From: Ancylobacter novellus
Lineage (GTDB): Bacteria > Pseudomonadota > Alphaproteobacteria > Rhizobiales > Methylopilaceae
Reading direction: 5' to 3'
Assembly (NCBI GenBank): GCA_003241695.1
Contig: QFPN01000011.1
Coordinates: 58,751 to 122,750, forward strand
DNA length: 64,000 nt
The translations under genes and the position numbers were made by a program. Positions 25,700-34,495 of the stretch are shown one piece after another (the stretch's first letter is position 1; each line of letters begins with the position of its first letter). Under the pieces are notes generated by a model. The model was not told the DNA's origin, did no database searches, and saw nothing but the letters and a program-made list of their open reading frames with translations.

Positions 25700-27375
25700 G
25701 AGCCGGCTCCGATTGCGAGGCGCGGGGTCAGCGATGGCAGGGTGATTGAGACGATCGTGCCGGAGCTGCGACCCGGCGCCGCGGTGCGGCTTTCGATCGA
25801 GATGCGTCCGTTGTGGCGCTCGACGATCCAGCGGGCGAGCGCGAGGCCGATGCCGAAGCCCGATCCCTCCTTCTCGCTCACGCCGCGGTAGAACCGCTCG
25901 AACACGTGCGGCAGATCGGCTTCCGGGATGCCCTCGCCGTCGTCCGAGACCTTAAGCGTCGCGCCGTTGGAACCGTGGCCGACCGACAGCCGGATCGCGC
26001 CGCCCGCCGCCGAGTGTCGGACGGCGTTCGCCACGAGGCCTTCGACGACCTGCCGGAGCCATTCGGCGTCGGCCTCGACGACGGGATCGTCCGCCGGCGG
26101 CTCGAAGCCGAGCGTGACGTTGCGGGCTTTCGCCGCCGCGGCGACGCCGTCTCGCGCCTGCTCCACGATGGCCGCGAGCGAAACCGGCTCGAAGTCGAGA
26201 TCGAGCTGGCCGTTCTCGGAGCGCGCGACCCTGAGCAGGTCTTCGACGCGTCGGTGCAGGCGGCGGGCGCGCACGCGGATCGTGGCGAGCGCCTGCGCCA
26301 GATCCTCGCGCTCCGGCTTTCCGCGCAGCGTGACGTCGACCTCGCCGAGGATCACGGTGAGCGGCGTCCGGAGCTCGTGGCTGACGTCGGTGAAGAAGCG
26401 CCGGCGGGCGAGATCGATGTCGGACAGCCGCTCGTTCGCCTCGCGCAGCTCCGCAGTCCTCGCGTCGACGATCTCCTGCAGGCGCGACTGCGCCGACAGC
26501 AGCCGTCTTTCGCGCCGCGACAGATGCAGGGCCATGCGGTTGAACCGGGTCGTCAGCAGGCTCAGCTCGTCATGGCCCTCGACGACGAGGCGGATGTCGG
26601 TGCGCCCCTGCGCGATCTCGCGCGCCGCGCTCGCGACGTCCGACACGCGAGCGAGCAGAGGACTCGCGATCCAGCGATAGAGCATGAAGGCGATCAGAGC
26701 CGCGACGCCGAGCGCGAGCGTCGCCATCGGAGCGAACCTCGATCGAAGCTTCGCCATGGCCGCGTCGGCCTCGCGCGCCGCGACGCGTTCGTTCTCGATC
26801 GCCTGGCCAAGAGCCGGGCCGAAGGATCCGCCGAACATGTCGAGCGACACGCGCACCTTCTCCTCGGCGGCCTGCAGCGCGCCTTCGCGCGGCTCCCTGC
26901 CTTCGCGGATAGCCGACATGACCTGCCGGTCGAGCAGCTCGAAACTGCCTTTCATGAACGCGAGCGCCCGTCCGCGAGACGCCGACATCGCGGCTGCCGC
27001 CTCTTCGCCGCGGCGGTCGATCTCCTCGGCGACGTCCTGGCGGAAGCGCTCGAACGCCTCCTGGATCCGTTTCCGCGGCAGGGACAGCCGATCCGTCTGC
27101 AACTCGTGCGATTCTGTCGTCTGCAACGCCGCCAGCGCGTAGTCGCCGACGCGGCTCGACGCCGTCGACAGATCCTCGAGCCGTCGCTGGGCGGAGGAAA
27201 GCGCCGAAACATGCTGGTTCACGACCGACAGACTCAAGCCGAACACGGCGGCGGCGGCGCCGGTGGTCAGCACCACGGTCGCGACGAGCACGCCGAGCCG
27301 CACCCTGAGCGAGCGGAACAACGACCGCGCCGTCGCTTGCGGTTTCGAACGGCCCGGACGGGGCTGCGCGGCCAT
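25696..27375 (-). CDS. sensor histidine kinase
   Basis: This protein has 559 residues from the ATG at 27375. Helix 1 is LGVLVATVVLTTGAAAAVFG (about 27-46). A periplasmic region of about 180 residues, largely helical, follows, then helix 2 LALGVAALIAFMLYRWI, a HAMP linker, the phosphoacceptor FFTDVSHELRTPLTVILGE, and an ATPase domain with N box GLVANAVRHS, G1 VSDDGEGIP and G2 GSGFGIGLALARWI. I rejected the longer upstream reading because it overlaps the upstream small gene and is Arg-rich. It is co-transcribed with the response regulator. Confidence 0.92.
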   Translation of the reverse strand: MAAQPRPGRSKPQATARSLFRSLRVRLGVLVATVVLTTGAAAAVFGLSLSVVNQHVSALSSAQRRLEDLSTASSRVGDYALAALQTTESHELQTDRLSLPRKRIQEAFERFRQDVAEEIDRRGEEAAAAMSASRGRALAFMKGSFELLDRQVMSAIREGREPREGALQAAEEKVRVSLDMFGGSFGPALGQAIENERVAAREADAAMAKLRSRFAPMATLALGVAALIAFMLYRWIASPLLARVSDVASAAREIAQGRTDIRLVVEGHDELSLLTTRFNRMALHLSRRERRLLSAQSRLQEIVDARTAELREANERLSDIDLARRRFFTDVSHELRTPLTVILGEVDVTLRGKPEREDLAQALATIRVRARRLHRRVEDLLRVARSENGQLDLDFEPVSLAAIVEQARDGVAAAAKARNVTLGFEPPADDPVVEADAEWLRQVVEGLVANAVRHSAAGGAIRLSVGHGSNGATLKVSDDGEGIPEADLPHVFERFYRGVSEKEGSGFGIGLALARWIVERHNGRISIESRTAAPGRSSGTIVSITLPSLTPRLAIGAGS

Positions 27376-27451
27376 GACCGGGCTCACCCGCGCGGAGGAC
27401 GCGCCGCCGCGCCGTCGGCGGACCGACGGGCGGAGGCGGCGGCGCGGCCGT

Positions 27452-27715
27452 TCATTTTCGAAGCGCCTTCTTCGCGTCGGCGACGGCGTCGAGGCACTCG
27501 TCGTATTCCTTCTCGCCCTTCTCACGCTTGGCGACCCGGAGCGCCGTCCTGAGCGCGTCGGCGGTCGCCTTCGGATGCTCCCCGGCGATCTCCGCCGTGA
27601 TCATCTCGATGCCGGCGTCGCAATCGGCGGCGTCGTCCGCGCGCGCGGAACCCGCTGCGACGACGCAGGCCGACAGGAAGGCGAGTGAGGCTGCGAACGT
27701 GCGGAGACCGGTCAT
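27452..27715 (-). CDS. small exported protein with cysteine pair
   Basis: This 87-residue protein has a signal peptide ending AAGSARA (about 25). The mature part is mostly helical with DDAADCDAGIEMITAEIAG and KEYDECLDAVADAKKALRK; the two cysteines could bridge the helices. I do not recognise a family. The start at 27715 overlaps the cupredoxin-like stop (ATGA), and the sensor kinase follows 76 bases later, so it may be part of the sensing unit. Confidence 0.75.
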   Translation of the reverse strand: MTGLRTFAASLAFLSACVVAAGSARADDAADCDAGIEMITAEIAGEHPKATADALRTALRVAKREKGEKEYDECLDAVADAKKALRK

Positions 27716-28146
27716 TTCGCGACGATCTTTCCGGCCATGCCCTTCGATTCGAGACCGTCGATCCACCATTTGAATTCGCCGGGACGGATCGCCACGAACT
27801 CGATCCGGATCGCGCCGGCGTCGTCCCATTCGAGGTGATGCGGCGAGCCCGGCCCGTGAATCTCCAGATGATTGATCACGATCTGATTGATCCAGATGTT
27901 TCGAAAGAATTCCGGCGAGAAGAACTTGTACTCCTTGCCGCCCTTCGAAACGATGTCGAGCTGATAGGATTTCCCGGCCTCGATCTGATAGTCCTTCTGG
28001 CTAACGGCGTAGTCGTCGCCGCCATCCCCGCCAAGCACCAGATCCGGCAGGGTCTGGCGGCCTTTCGCAAGATCGACCGCCGAGGCGGGCGCGACGGCGA
28101 GCAGCGCAGCCGTCGCCAGCGCGAAGCTCGATAGAGATCGGAACAT
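27712..28146 (-). CDS. cupredoxin-like periplasmic protein lacking usual ligands
   Basis: This 144-residue protein has a signal peptide ending VAPASAVD. The pattern YQIEAGKSYQLDIVSKGGKEYKFFSP, followed by FVAIRPGEFKWWIDGLESKG and MAGKIVAK, resembles a cupredoxin strand order with the C-terminal copper loop. The usual Cys and second His of that loop are replaced (KWWIDGLESKGM), leaving only Met; there is no cysteine in the mature protein. It therefore may bind another metal or ligand, or none. It heads a four-gene set ending with the two-component system. Confidence 0.65.
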   Translation of the reverse strand: MFRSLSSFALATAALLAVAPASAVDLAKGRQTLPDLVLGGDGGDDYAVSQKDYQIEAGKSYQLDIVSKGGKEYKFFSPEFFRNIWINQIVINHLEIHGPGSPHHLEWDDAGAIRIEFVAIRPGEFKWWIDGLESKGMAGKIVAK

Positions 28147-28449
28147 AAACGGGCTCTCCCTTGTGCGAGGCCTCTAACGGACCTCATCTTATTGCGCCAG
28201 CGGCGAAACTGGTCGAGCGCGGCTCCACGCCCCGCTCGCGCGCCGAGCGTTCGACGTCGACCGCGCCTTTCGTCCGGGTCGCAGAGCCAGGACACGACCA
28301 GCCCTCGCCGGCGCACGCAGGGCGTCGGCGATTGAAAGGCCGGGTCTCGTCCGACTCCTTCGGACACTAAATAACGAATACTTTCCCGTCTATAAGAAGG
28401 AAATTTATTGTTTTCTTATGATGAGACTCACAGGCAGAGATCTTCGACG
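28147..28449. other. 303-base gene-free stretch with small hairpins
   Basis: No gene is seen. It contains GTCCGA-CTCCT-TCGGAC (28349-28365) and an AT-rich inverted repeat ATAAGAA/TTCTTAT (28392-28398 and 28413-28419). The second is placed to terminate the minus-strand small gene at 28450. The stretch must also hold the promoter of the cupredoxin-like gene. Confidence 0.4.
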
Positions 28450-28659
28450 TTAGTTGGCGTTGCGCGCGAGCCGCTCGCCATCCCCGCATTTCCAGCGGGC
28501 GATCTGCCATTCCGGATTCGATTCCGCCCATTCGGCGATGGCGGGAACGGAGGCGATCATGCAGCCTCGCGCATCGACGGCTTCGAGGCCCGCGAGAAGC
28601 CGCTCTTCACGGCAGATCTGCGGGGAGGACGCGAGACAGACGAGCATCACGAGAGTCAT
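28450..28659 (-). CDS. short conserved hypothetical protein
   Basis: This 69-residue protein starts MTLVMLVCLASSPQICREER. The pattern of a hydrophobic start, 'CREER', an internal CMIA and a C-terminal WKC resembles a small Hyphomicrobiales family of unknown function (about 65 residues). AGGAG lies seven bases upstream of the ATG. Three of the cysteines could pair after export. The gene is separate from both neighbours. Confidence 0.7.
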   Translation of the reverse strand: MTLVMLVCLASSPQICREERLLAGLEAVDARGCMIASVPAIAEWAESNPEWQIARWKCGDGERLARNAN

Positions 28660-29037
28660 GGACGTCTCCTGAAACAGAAGAGCGAACGCGGCGAGCCGCG
28701 TCGGCCGCCTCCGCGCCCCATGCTCGGAGGCTGCGTCGATGATACGCCCTCTTGTGTGCGTCGCAATATATTTTATGCTGCATTGCGTTATCGCCGGAAG
28801 GATGAGGCCTTGCGGTTGCGTCGCTCGCCCGCGCGGTTTTGCGCCCTAAGAAGTCCTTGCGATGCGAAGCGGGTCGCGACTAGTGTGCGCCCGCATGTCC
28901 AAGCACAGCGCTATCCGGCCAACCGGTTCGGCTTCCCAACCGAACGCTGACGCGACGATAGAGACGGGCATCGGCCGGACGGCGCTCCCCCAGCGTCGAC
29001 GGCGACACCACGGACCAACCTGGGAGGATGCTTCTTT
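28660..29037 (+). promoter_or_regulatory. fae upstream region (378 bases)
   Basis: There is no gene. An AT-rich island at 28763-28778 lies in a GC-rich background. It includes the 13-base GCGTCGCAATATA (28758-28770), repeated with one change upstream of xoxF. TATATT in this element could be a -10 hexamer; no good -35 precedes it, which fits activator control. GGGAGG lies about ten bases before the fae ATG. Confidence 0.45.
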
Positions 29038-29550
29038 ATGGCGAAGATCACCAAGACTCTTATCGGCGAATCGCTTGTCGGCGACGGCAACGAAGTCGCT
29101 CACATCGACCTCATCATCGGCCCGCGCGGCTCGACGGCCGAGTCGGCCTTCGTTAACGCGCTGACGAACAACAAGGACGGCTTCACGTCGCTTCTCGCGG
29201 TCGTGGCTCCGAACCTGCTCGCCAAGCCGAACACGATCCTGTTCAACAAGGTCACCATCAAGGACGCCCGTCAGGCCGTCCAGATGTTTGGCCCGGCGCA
29301 GTACGGCGTCGCCAAGGCGGTCGTCGACTCCGTCGCCGACGGCACCATCCCGGAAGACGAAGCCGACGACCTGTTCATCTCGGTCGGCGTGTTCATCCAC
29401 TGGGAAGCGGCCGACGACGCCAAGATCCAGCAGTACAACTACGAAGCGACCAAGGAAGCCCTCAAGCGCGCCATCGCCGGCGAGCCGAAGGCCAAGGACG
29501 TCGTGGCCCAGTCCGCGACCGCCAAGCACCCCTTCGCCGCGAACGCCTAG
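29038..29550 (+). CDS. fae: formaldehyde-activating enzyme
   Basis: This 170-residue cytoplasmic enzyme condenses formaldehyde with tetrahydromethanopterin to methylene-H4MPT. It aligns with Fae throughout: KTLIGESLVGDGNEVAHIDLI with the catalytic His22, GPRGSTAESAFVNALT, LLAVVAPNLLAKPNTILFNKVTI, MFGPAQYGVAKAVVDSV and ISVGVFIHWEAADD. It has its own long upstream region and a strong terminator, consistent with a highly expressed single gene. It supplies the H4MPT pathway whose cofactor genes are at 44-47 kb. Confidence 0.97.
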   Translation: MAKITKTLIGESLVGDGNEVAHIDLIIGPRGSTAESAFVNALTNNKDGFTSLLAVVAPNLLAKPNTILFNKVTIKDARQAVQMFGPAQYGVAKAVVDSVADGTIPEDEADDLFISVGVFIHWEAADDAKIQQYNYEATKEALKRAIAGEPKAKDVVAQSATAKHPFAANA

Positions 29551-29648
29551 AGCGGAAACCACCCTGGACAGAACCCGCCTGCAGCAAAGCCTCCAGGCCT
29601 GCTCCAGCGGTTGGCCGCTATCTTGTTTGGAAAGTAAGCTGCCGGCGA

Positions 29649-29679
29649 CGGCCCGAGGCGCAAGCCTCGGGCCGTTTCC
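29649..29679 (+). terminator. intrinsic terminator of fae
   Basis: An 11-bp perfect stem, CGGCCCGAGGC/GCCTCGGGCCG, with a GCAA loop is followed by TTTCCTT. It lies about 100 bases after the fae stop. Confidence 0.85.
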
Positions 29680-29748
29680 TTATCCGGCGATCCGACAACG
29701 GTTCCGAAGGCATGCGCCTCCCGGGCGCCTTCGAACCTATTCGGCGGC

Positions 29749-30468
29749 TCAGCTTGCGTTAAGAAGCAGTTCGCCCCGGAACCGGTCGACCTCGCCCGCA
29801 CGGCGTCGCGTCTCGGGACTGAGTTCGACGCGGACGTCGCGCTCGATTCGGACAGGAGGTCCCGCGAGCACCACCACGCGATCGGCGAGACGGACCGCCT
29901 CGCGGCTGTCGTGGGTCACGAACAGCACCGTGGTCGGGCGGCGTTCGATCAATTCCGCGAGAAGATCGCGCAGTTTTTCGGCCGTCGATTCGTCGAGCGA
30001 CACGAACGGCTCATCCATCAAAAGAATGTCGGGCTCGAGCGCGAAAGCGCGCGCGAGGGCGACGCGGCGCTGCATGCCGAGCGACAGGCGCTCGGGATAG
30101 ACATGGTGCGCGTCGCCGAGCCCCATCTCGTCGAGCACGAGGCGGGCTCGGGCTTCGCTGCCTTCTTCCTTCGGCAGCGGCAGCAGCACGTTCTCGAGCA
30201 CGGTCCGCCACGGCAGCAGCCGGGGGCTCTGGAACGCGTAGCCGATTCGAGGCGTCGCCGCGCCGAAGGCGACGCGTCCTGCGAAGTCCCGGTCGACGCC
30301 CGCGATCATGTTCAGCAGCGTGGTCTTTCCGAGTCCGGAGGGACCGAGCAGCGCGACAAAGGAACGGTTCGCGATCTCCAGCCGGAAGTCGCGATAGAGC
30401 GCCCTCTCCGGCGCGCCGCGCGCCGCAGGGAAAGTCTTGGCGTCGATCTCGACGGTCACGCCGCTCAT
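29749..30468 (-). CDS. ABC transporter ATPase, NitT/TauT type
   Basis: This 239-residue ATPase has Walker A GPSGLGKTT, Q-loop YAFQSPRLLPWRTV, signature ERLSLGMQRRVALA (LSLGM rather than LSGGQ), Walker B DILLMDEPFVSLDE and switch VTHDSREA. The permease stop overlaps its ATG by four bases. It closes an operon of DUF3280-like protein, binding protein, permease and ATPase. Homologous transporters import nitrate, taurine or aliphatic sulfonates; here the substrate is unknown and the setting suggests a quinoprotein-related ligand. Confidence 0.9.
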   Translation of the reverse strand: MSGVTVEIDAKTFPAARGAPERALYRDFRLEIANRSFVALLGPSGLGKTTLLNMIAGVDRDFAGRVAFGAATPRIGYAFQSPRLLPWRTVLENVLLPLPKEEGSEARARLVLDEMGLGDAHHVYPERLSLGMQRRVALARAFALEPDILLMDEPFVSLDESTAEKLRDLLAELIERRPTTVLFVTHDSREAVRLADRVVVLAGPPVRIERDVRVELSPETRRRAGEVDRFRGELLLNAS

Positions 30469-31229
30469 CGCCGCCACCTGTTGGCCGCGTGTTCCCAGGG
30501 CTGGATGACGCAGAGCTCGATCGCCTGGACGATCAGGCCGAAGGCGAGCGCGTAGGCCAGGATCGTTGCGACGTCCCAGAGCTGGAACGCCGTCTGAAGT
30601 TCGAATCCGACGCCGTTCGGCCGTCCGAGCAGCTCGACCACCAGCACGATCTTCCAGACGAGCGCGAGCCCCGAGCGGGCCGCCGCGGCGAAGTAGGGCG
30701 CGAGCTGCGGCAGCACGACGTGGCGCAGCGTCTTCCAGCGGCCGAAGCGATAGATTGCGGCCATCTCGGCGAGATCGCGGCTCAGGGCCGCTGCCCCCTC
30801 GCGCAGCGTCACCGCGACGTTCGGAATTTTGTTGATCGCGACCGCCGCGACCGCCGCCGCCTCCACCAGTCCGAACCAGACATAGCAGAGCATGATGATG
30901 ACGAGCGCCGGCAGGTTGAGGAACAGCACGACCCACGGACCGAGCAGCCGGTCCGCGGTGCGCGACATGCCCATGAAGATGCCGAGCGCGGAGCCGATCG
31001 TCATCGCGAGCAGGAAGCTCGCGGCGACGCGCGCGAGCGTGATCGCGAGATTCGAGACGAGTTCGCCGGTCCTGGCCGCCGCAATGAGCGCGGACAGCAC
31101 GAGCGGCGGCGACGGAAGCAGCTTCTCGTCGCCGTAAAGCAGCGCGGCGGCCCACCAGACCGCCACGAAACCGCCGAGCGACGCCGCCCACCAGCCGAGC
31201 CGCGAGGCGGCTCTCACACTTGCGCCCAT
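30465..31229 (-). CDS. ABC transporter permease, NitT/TauT type
   Basis: This 254-residue protein has six hydrophobic segments and the BPD_transp_1 EAA loop at REGAAALSRDLAEMAAIYRFGRWKTLRHVVLP. The start at 31229 is supported by GGAGGC nine bases upstream; it lies 17 bases after the binding-protein stop. The C-terminus overlaps the ATPase start. The sequence AVAINKIPNVAVTLREGA is characteristic of the SsuC/TauC group. Confidence 0.9.
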   Translation of the reverse strand: MGASVRAASRLGWWAASLGGFVAVWWAAALLYGDEKLLPSPPLVLSALIAAARTGELVSNLAITLARVAASFLLAMTIGSALGIFMGMSRTADRLLGPWVVLFLNLPALVIIMLCYVWFGLVEAAAVAAVAINKIPNVAVTLREGAAALSRDLAEMAAIYRFGRWKTLRHVVLPQLAPYFAAAARSGLALVWKIVLVVELLGRPNGVGFELQTAFQLWDVATILAYALAFGLIVQAIELCVIQPWEHAANRWRR

Positions 31230-31246
31230 CGAGCGAGCCGCCTCCG

Positions 31247-32254
31247 TCAGGCCTTCGGGGACCAGAACAGGTCCGGATCGAAGCGCGGATTGGGACCGAC
31301 GAATTCGGGGCCGCCAAGATCCGTCAGCAAGCCGTAGAGCTTCTGCGCCGAGGCGATCTCGTCCCTCGTCCATGGACCGTGGACGCCGTCCCGATAGTAG
31401 TCCCTGAGCTTCGTGAACTCCGCGTCGGATCTGACCTGCATGGAGGGCCGGAGCCGTTCCCAGGCGGCGTCGGACGTCTTGAGCGTCTCGTTCGCGGCGG
31501 CGACCGCCCTGAAGAAACGATCGAGAGCGGGACCCGCCTTCTCGAACAGCTGGTCGCGCCAGACGAATCCCACGAGCGGCGGGGCCGGATCGAGGCCGAG
31601 ACGCTTCATGACTTCGGCCATGTCGACAAGCCGGCGATAGCCGTCGGCGTCGAGCCGCGCGGCGAAGTTCCAGAAGGTGAGCGCGGCGTCGATCCGGCCG
31701 AGGCGGAGCTGTTCCGAAAGCAGCGGCGGCGCGCCGAACACGGGCTCGGCCATGGTGGCGATGTCGCCGCCGACCTCCTTGTGGGCGTAGGCGCGGAACA
31801 GCAGCCAGCTCTTGTCTATGGGGCCGCCGGCGACGCCGATCTTCTTGCCCTTCAGGTCCGAAAGCGTCGCCATCGGCGAGCCCTTCGCGACCATGAGCGC
31901 GCCCAGCGCCGAGGAGTAAGGCGCGAAGCGAAAAGCCTCGCCGCCTTCGATCCGGCGCCGCATCGCCCAGGGCCAGTCGCTGACGGTGAGATCGCACTGT
32001 CCCGCCTGCAGCGCGACGGTGAGCGCCTGGGTCGAGGCGAGATCGGTGCGCTCGAAGGGCGCGGCTTCGCCTCTGGCGTCCGTCTCGGCCTTGATGGTGT
32101 CGAGCAGCCAGTTGACGGTGCCGAACTTGAGCGAGGCGATCTTGAGCGGCCCGGCCTCGGATGCGCGCGCGCCGGGAACGGCTCTCGCCAGCGCCAGGGC
32201 CGCGCCGCCGGCGAGAGCCGCGCGTCGGCTGAGGCGATCGCAAAAGCCCTTCAT
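31247..32254 (-). CDS. ABC transporter substrate-binding protein, NitT/TauT type
   Basis: This 335-residue protein has a twin-arginine-like signal, LSRRAALAGGAALALARAVPGARA. The type II binding-protein fold is visible in LKIASLKFGTVNWLLDTIKAE, ALQAGQCDLTVSDWPWAMRR, VAKGSPMATLSDLKGKKIGVAGG and GRIDAALTFWNFAARLDADG. Its ATG overlaps the DUF3280-like stop (ATGA). Related proteins bind nitrate, taurine or thiamine precursors; the ligand here is not predictable from the sequence. Confidence 0.88.
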   Translation of the reverse strand: MKGFCDRLSRRAALAGGAALALARAVPGARASEAGPLKIASLKFGTVNWLLDTIKAETDARGEAAPFERTDLASTQALTVALQAGQCDLTVSDWPWAMRRRIEGGEAFRFAPYSSALGALMVAKGSPMATLSDLKGKKIGVAGGPIDKSWLLFRAYAHKEVGGDIATMAEPVFGAPPLLSEQLRLGRIDAALTFWNFAARLDADGYRRLVDMAEVMKRLGLDPAPPLVGFVWRDQLFEKAGPALDRFFRAVAAANETLKTSDAAWERLRPSMQVRSDAEFTKLRDYYRDGVHGPWTRDEIASAQKLYGLLTDLGGPEFVGPNPRFDPDLFWSPKA

Positions 32255-32778
32255 CGGGCCCCGGCCGCGGGCAGCGGCTCCTTCAGAATGCTGTTCTTCA
32301 TAAGATACCGGGTTCCCCGATCCCAGGATTCGTCCGTGTTGCCGCGAATGTCGGCGCTGCCGCCGCGCACGGTCTTGCCAGTCTTCACGTCCACGACCTG
32401 CACGTTGATGTTGAGGATCAGGTTCGAGACCTTCTGGACATGGCCAAGGACGGCGTAATCCGCGCCGAGCGTTTCCGCCGCCGTTCTGGCGCAGGGAACG
32501 CAATCGTGGACGGCCTTGACGTCCTCCAATTGCTCTCTGGCCGGACCGATGTCGACCAACGCCAGGCCGGCGCCTTCAAGAGCTTCGCGCACGTCTTCGG
32601 TCGTCCGTCTGAGACGTTGGGTCTGGTCGTCGCGGACGCCCTGCAATTGGCCCTCGGTGCTGGTGTCCACCAGTTCGAAATCGAACACTGCCGCCTTGAC
32701 CGGCGCCGCGGCGGCCGGACCCGATGTCGCGACGCCGACGGCGATCGCGACGGAAGCCGTTAGGTTCGCCATGCGCAT
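32251..32778 (-). CDS. DUF3280/DUF2380-like periplasmic protein
   Basis: This protein has 175 residues from the ATG at 32778, with CAGGGAGA upstream. A signal peptide ends TSGPAAAAP. The mature domain, VKAAVFDFELVDTSTEG, then ALEGAGLALVDIGP, CVPCARTAAETLGADYAVLGHV and VQVVDVKTGKTV, has the outline of the DUF3280/2380 fold, which resembles lipoprotein-type curli/Tol accessory domains. A CVPC motif could be redox active or bind metal. It is the first gene of the ABC operon, transcribed divergently from the PQQ ABC system. Confidence 0.75.
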   Translation of the reverse strand: MRMANLTASVAIAVGVATSGPAAAAPVKAAVFDFELVDTSTEGQLQGVRDDQTQRLRRTTEDVREALEGAGLALVDIGPAREQLEDVKAVHDCVPCARTAAETLGADYAVLGHVQKVSNLILNINVQVVDVKTGKTVRGGSADIRGNTDESWDRGTRYLMKNSILKEPLPAAGAR

Positions 32779-33165
32779 GGCGTGTCTCCCTGAGCCGCGG
32801 TTCGTTGTTTTTCGGGCGTGCGCAAGCCCCGCGAGCCGCGACCACCACGCATATTCGGGAAGAATTTGCAATCGACCGCGAAGCGATCAACCAGTTGTCA
32901 TATATTATTATTTTTTTATGCGTTGCTTTCGCCGCGCCGGCGGCGTGAATTCAGCCGCGCCGACGCCGCGGGACTGTGCGCTCTTGACGGAACGACCCTC
33001 TTGGCCACCTTGCGGTCGCACGGTCGACGTCCGGAAAGCGATCCGGCCGTGGCGATGAAGAGCGGTTTCCAAGCCGCCGCGCAGGGAGAACGAGATGCCG
33101 AAGACGCCCGAAGCGGCGTGGAGCGCCGGAACGTGAGGCGCGCGGCCGCGGGAGCGACGGCGACC
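32779..33165. promoter_or_regulatory. 387-base divergent promoter region
   Basis: The region separates two divergent transport operons. It has an AT-rich tract at 32899-32919 (TCATATATTATTATTTTTTT). Read on the minus strand it gives GCAACGCATAAAAAAATAAT, loosely like the shared fae/xoxF element. Weak reading frames over 33055-33165 could extend the next gene upstream. Confidence 0.4.
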
Positions 33166-34428
33166 ATGCGGCGACGGCTGTCCGTCGGCGTCGCGCTGCT
33201 TCTTCTCGGCGGCGCCCCGACCGCCCTCGCCCAGTCTCCCGCCGCCCCCCAGGCTCAGGGGGAAAGCGCCCAGACCGCGCCGACAACGCCTGCGCCGACG
33301 AAGAACGCGGCCCAGTCGACGGAGCTCCTGTTCGGCGTCATCCGGCAGTTCCCGCCGGACCCACCGTGGTGGAACAACATCGTCACCCTGCCGCCCGAGG
33401 ACGACGGAGTGGCCGGCGCCGCGCTTGGCGTCACCGACAACAACACGACCGGCCGGTTTCTGAAGCAGACCTTCAGGATCGCGGCTCAGGAGCTGGTGCC
33501 CTTCGACCAGGACCCGATGCCGGCTTTCCAGCGCGTGCTCGACAGCGGCGCGAAGTTCATTCTCGTCGCCGCGCCGGCGGACGCGCTGCTCAAGATGGCC
33601 GACGCGGCGAAGGGCAAGGACGTCATCCTGTTCAACGTCGGCGCGACCGACGACCGGCTCCGCGGCAAGGATTGCCGGTTCGGCGTTCTCCACACCGCGC
33701 CGAGCCGCTCGATGCTGACCGACGCGCTCGCGCAGTATCTTGTGTCGAAGCGCTGGACGAGCTGGCTGCTGCTCACGGGGCGGCAGGAGGACGACCGGCT
33801 CTACGCCGAGGCGGTGAAGCGTTCCGCCAAGAAGTTCGGCGGCAAGATCGTCGCCGAACGCACATGGAACTTCGGCCCCGACGCCCGCGAGACCGGCAAC
33901 GACATCATCCCGGTGTTCACGCAGGGCGTCTCCTACGACGTGATCGTCATCGCCGACGAACTCGGCGAGTTCGGGCCGCTGATCGGCTATCGGAGCTGGG
34001 ATCCGCGCCCGACCGCCGGCACCTCCGGGCTCACGCCGACGACGTGGAGCGTGACCGTCACCGGATGGGGCGCCGAGCAGATCCAGAACCGCTTCGCGCG
34101 CCAGTCGAAGCGGGGGATGCGGCCGCTCGACTTCCAGATGTGGCTCGCGATGCGCACCATCGGCGAGGCGTCGGCGCGCATTCGCAGCGGCGACGCAGGG
34201 AAGCTGAAGGAGTTCATCTTCGGCCCGGATTTCCAGCTCGCAGGCTTCAAGGGCGGCGCCTTTTCCTACCGCCCGTGGGACCACCAGCTCCGCCAGCCGA
34301 TCGTGCTGACCTCGCCGGTCGCCATGGTGGCGGCCTCGCCGAACGAAGCCTTCCTGCACCAGGTCAATCCGCTCGACACGCTCGGCTTCGACAGACCCGA
34401 GTCGCAGTGCCGTTTCCCCGACAAATGA
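33166..34428 (+). CDS. PQQ-associated ABC transporter substrate-binding protein
   Basis: This protein has 420 residues from the ATG at 33166; a GTG at 33133 with GGAG before it and an ATG at 33055 are alternatives. A signal peptide ends GGAPTALAQS. The mature part matches the branched-chain-amino-acid-like binding proteins of PQQ alcohol dehydrogenase systems: LLFGVIRQFPPDPPWWNNIV, GVTDNNTTGRFLKQTFRI, VILFNVGATDDRLRGKDCR and the C-terminal QVNPLDTLGFDRPES. It opens a six-gene plus-strand cluster. Related systems, pedA1A2BC in Pseudomonas and lut in Methylobacterium, have been tied to lanthanide uptake. Confidence 0.88.
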   Translation: MRRRLSVGVALLLLGGAPTALAQSPAAPQAQGESAQTAPTTPAPTKNAAQSTELLFGVIRQFPPDPPWWNNIVTLPPEDDGVAGAALGVTDNNTTGRFLKQTFRIAAQELVPFDQDPMPAFQRVLDSGAKFILVAAPADALLKMADAAKGKDVILFNVGATDDRLRGKDCRFGVLHTAPSRSMLTDALAQYLVSKRWTSWLLLTGRQEDDRLYAEAVKRSAKKFGGKIVAERTWNFGPDARETGNDIIPVFTQGVSYDVIVIADELGEFGPLIGYRSWDPRPTAGTSGLTPTTWSVTVTGWGAEQIQNRFARQSKRGMRPLDFQMWLAMRTIGEASARIRSGDAGKLKEFIFGPDFQLAGFKGGAFSYRPWDHQLRQPIVLTSPVAMVAASPNEAFLHQVNPLDTLGFDRPESQCRFPDK

Positions 34429-34495
34429 GTTCCTCCGGCCGTCGCCCCTTCTCTGGCGCAATGGCCGCGCCGCGAGCGTTCAGGAGACTTGCTTC

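Noticed and set aside
29749..30468. Inactive ABC ATPase because of the LSLGM signature
   Set aside because: Walker A, Q-loop, Walker B and switch His are all intact, and LSLGM occurs in working relatives of this subfamily as far as I recall.
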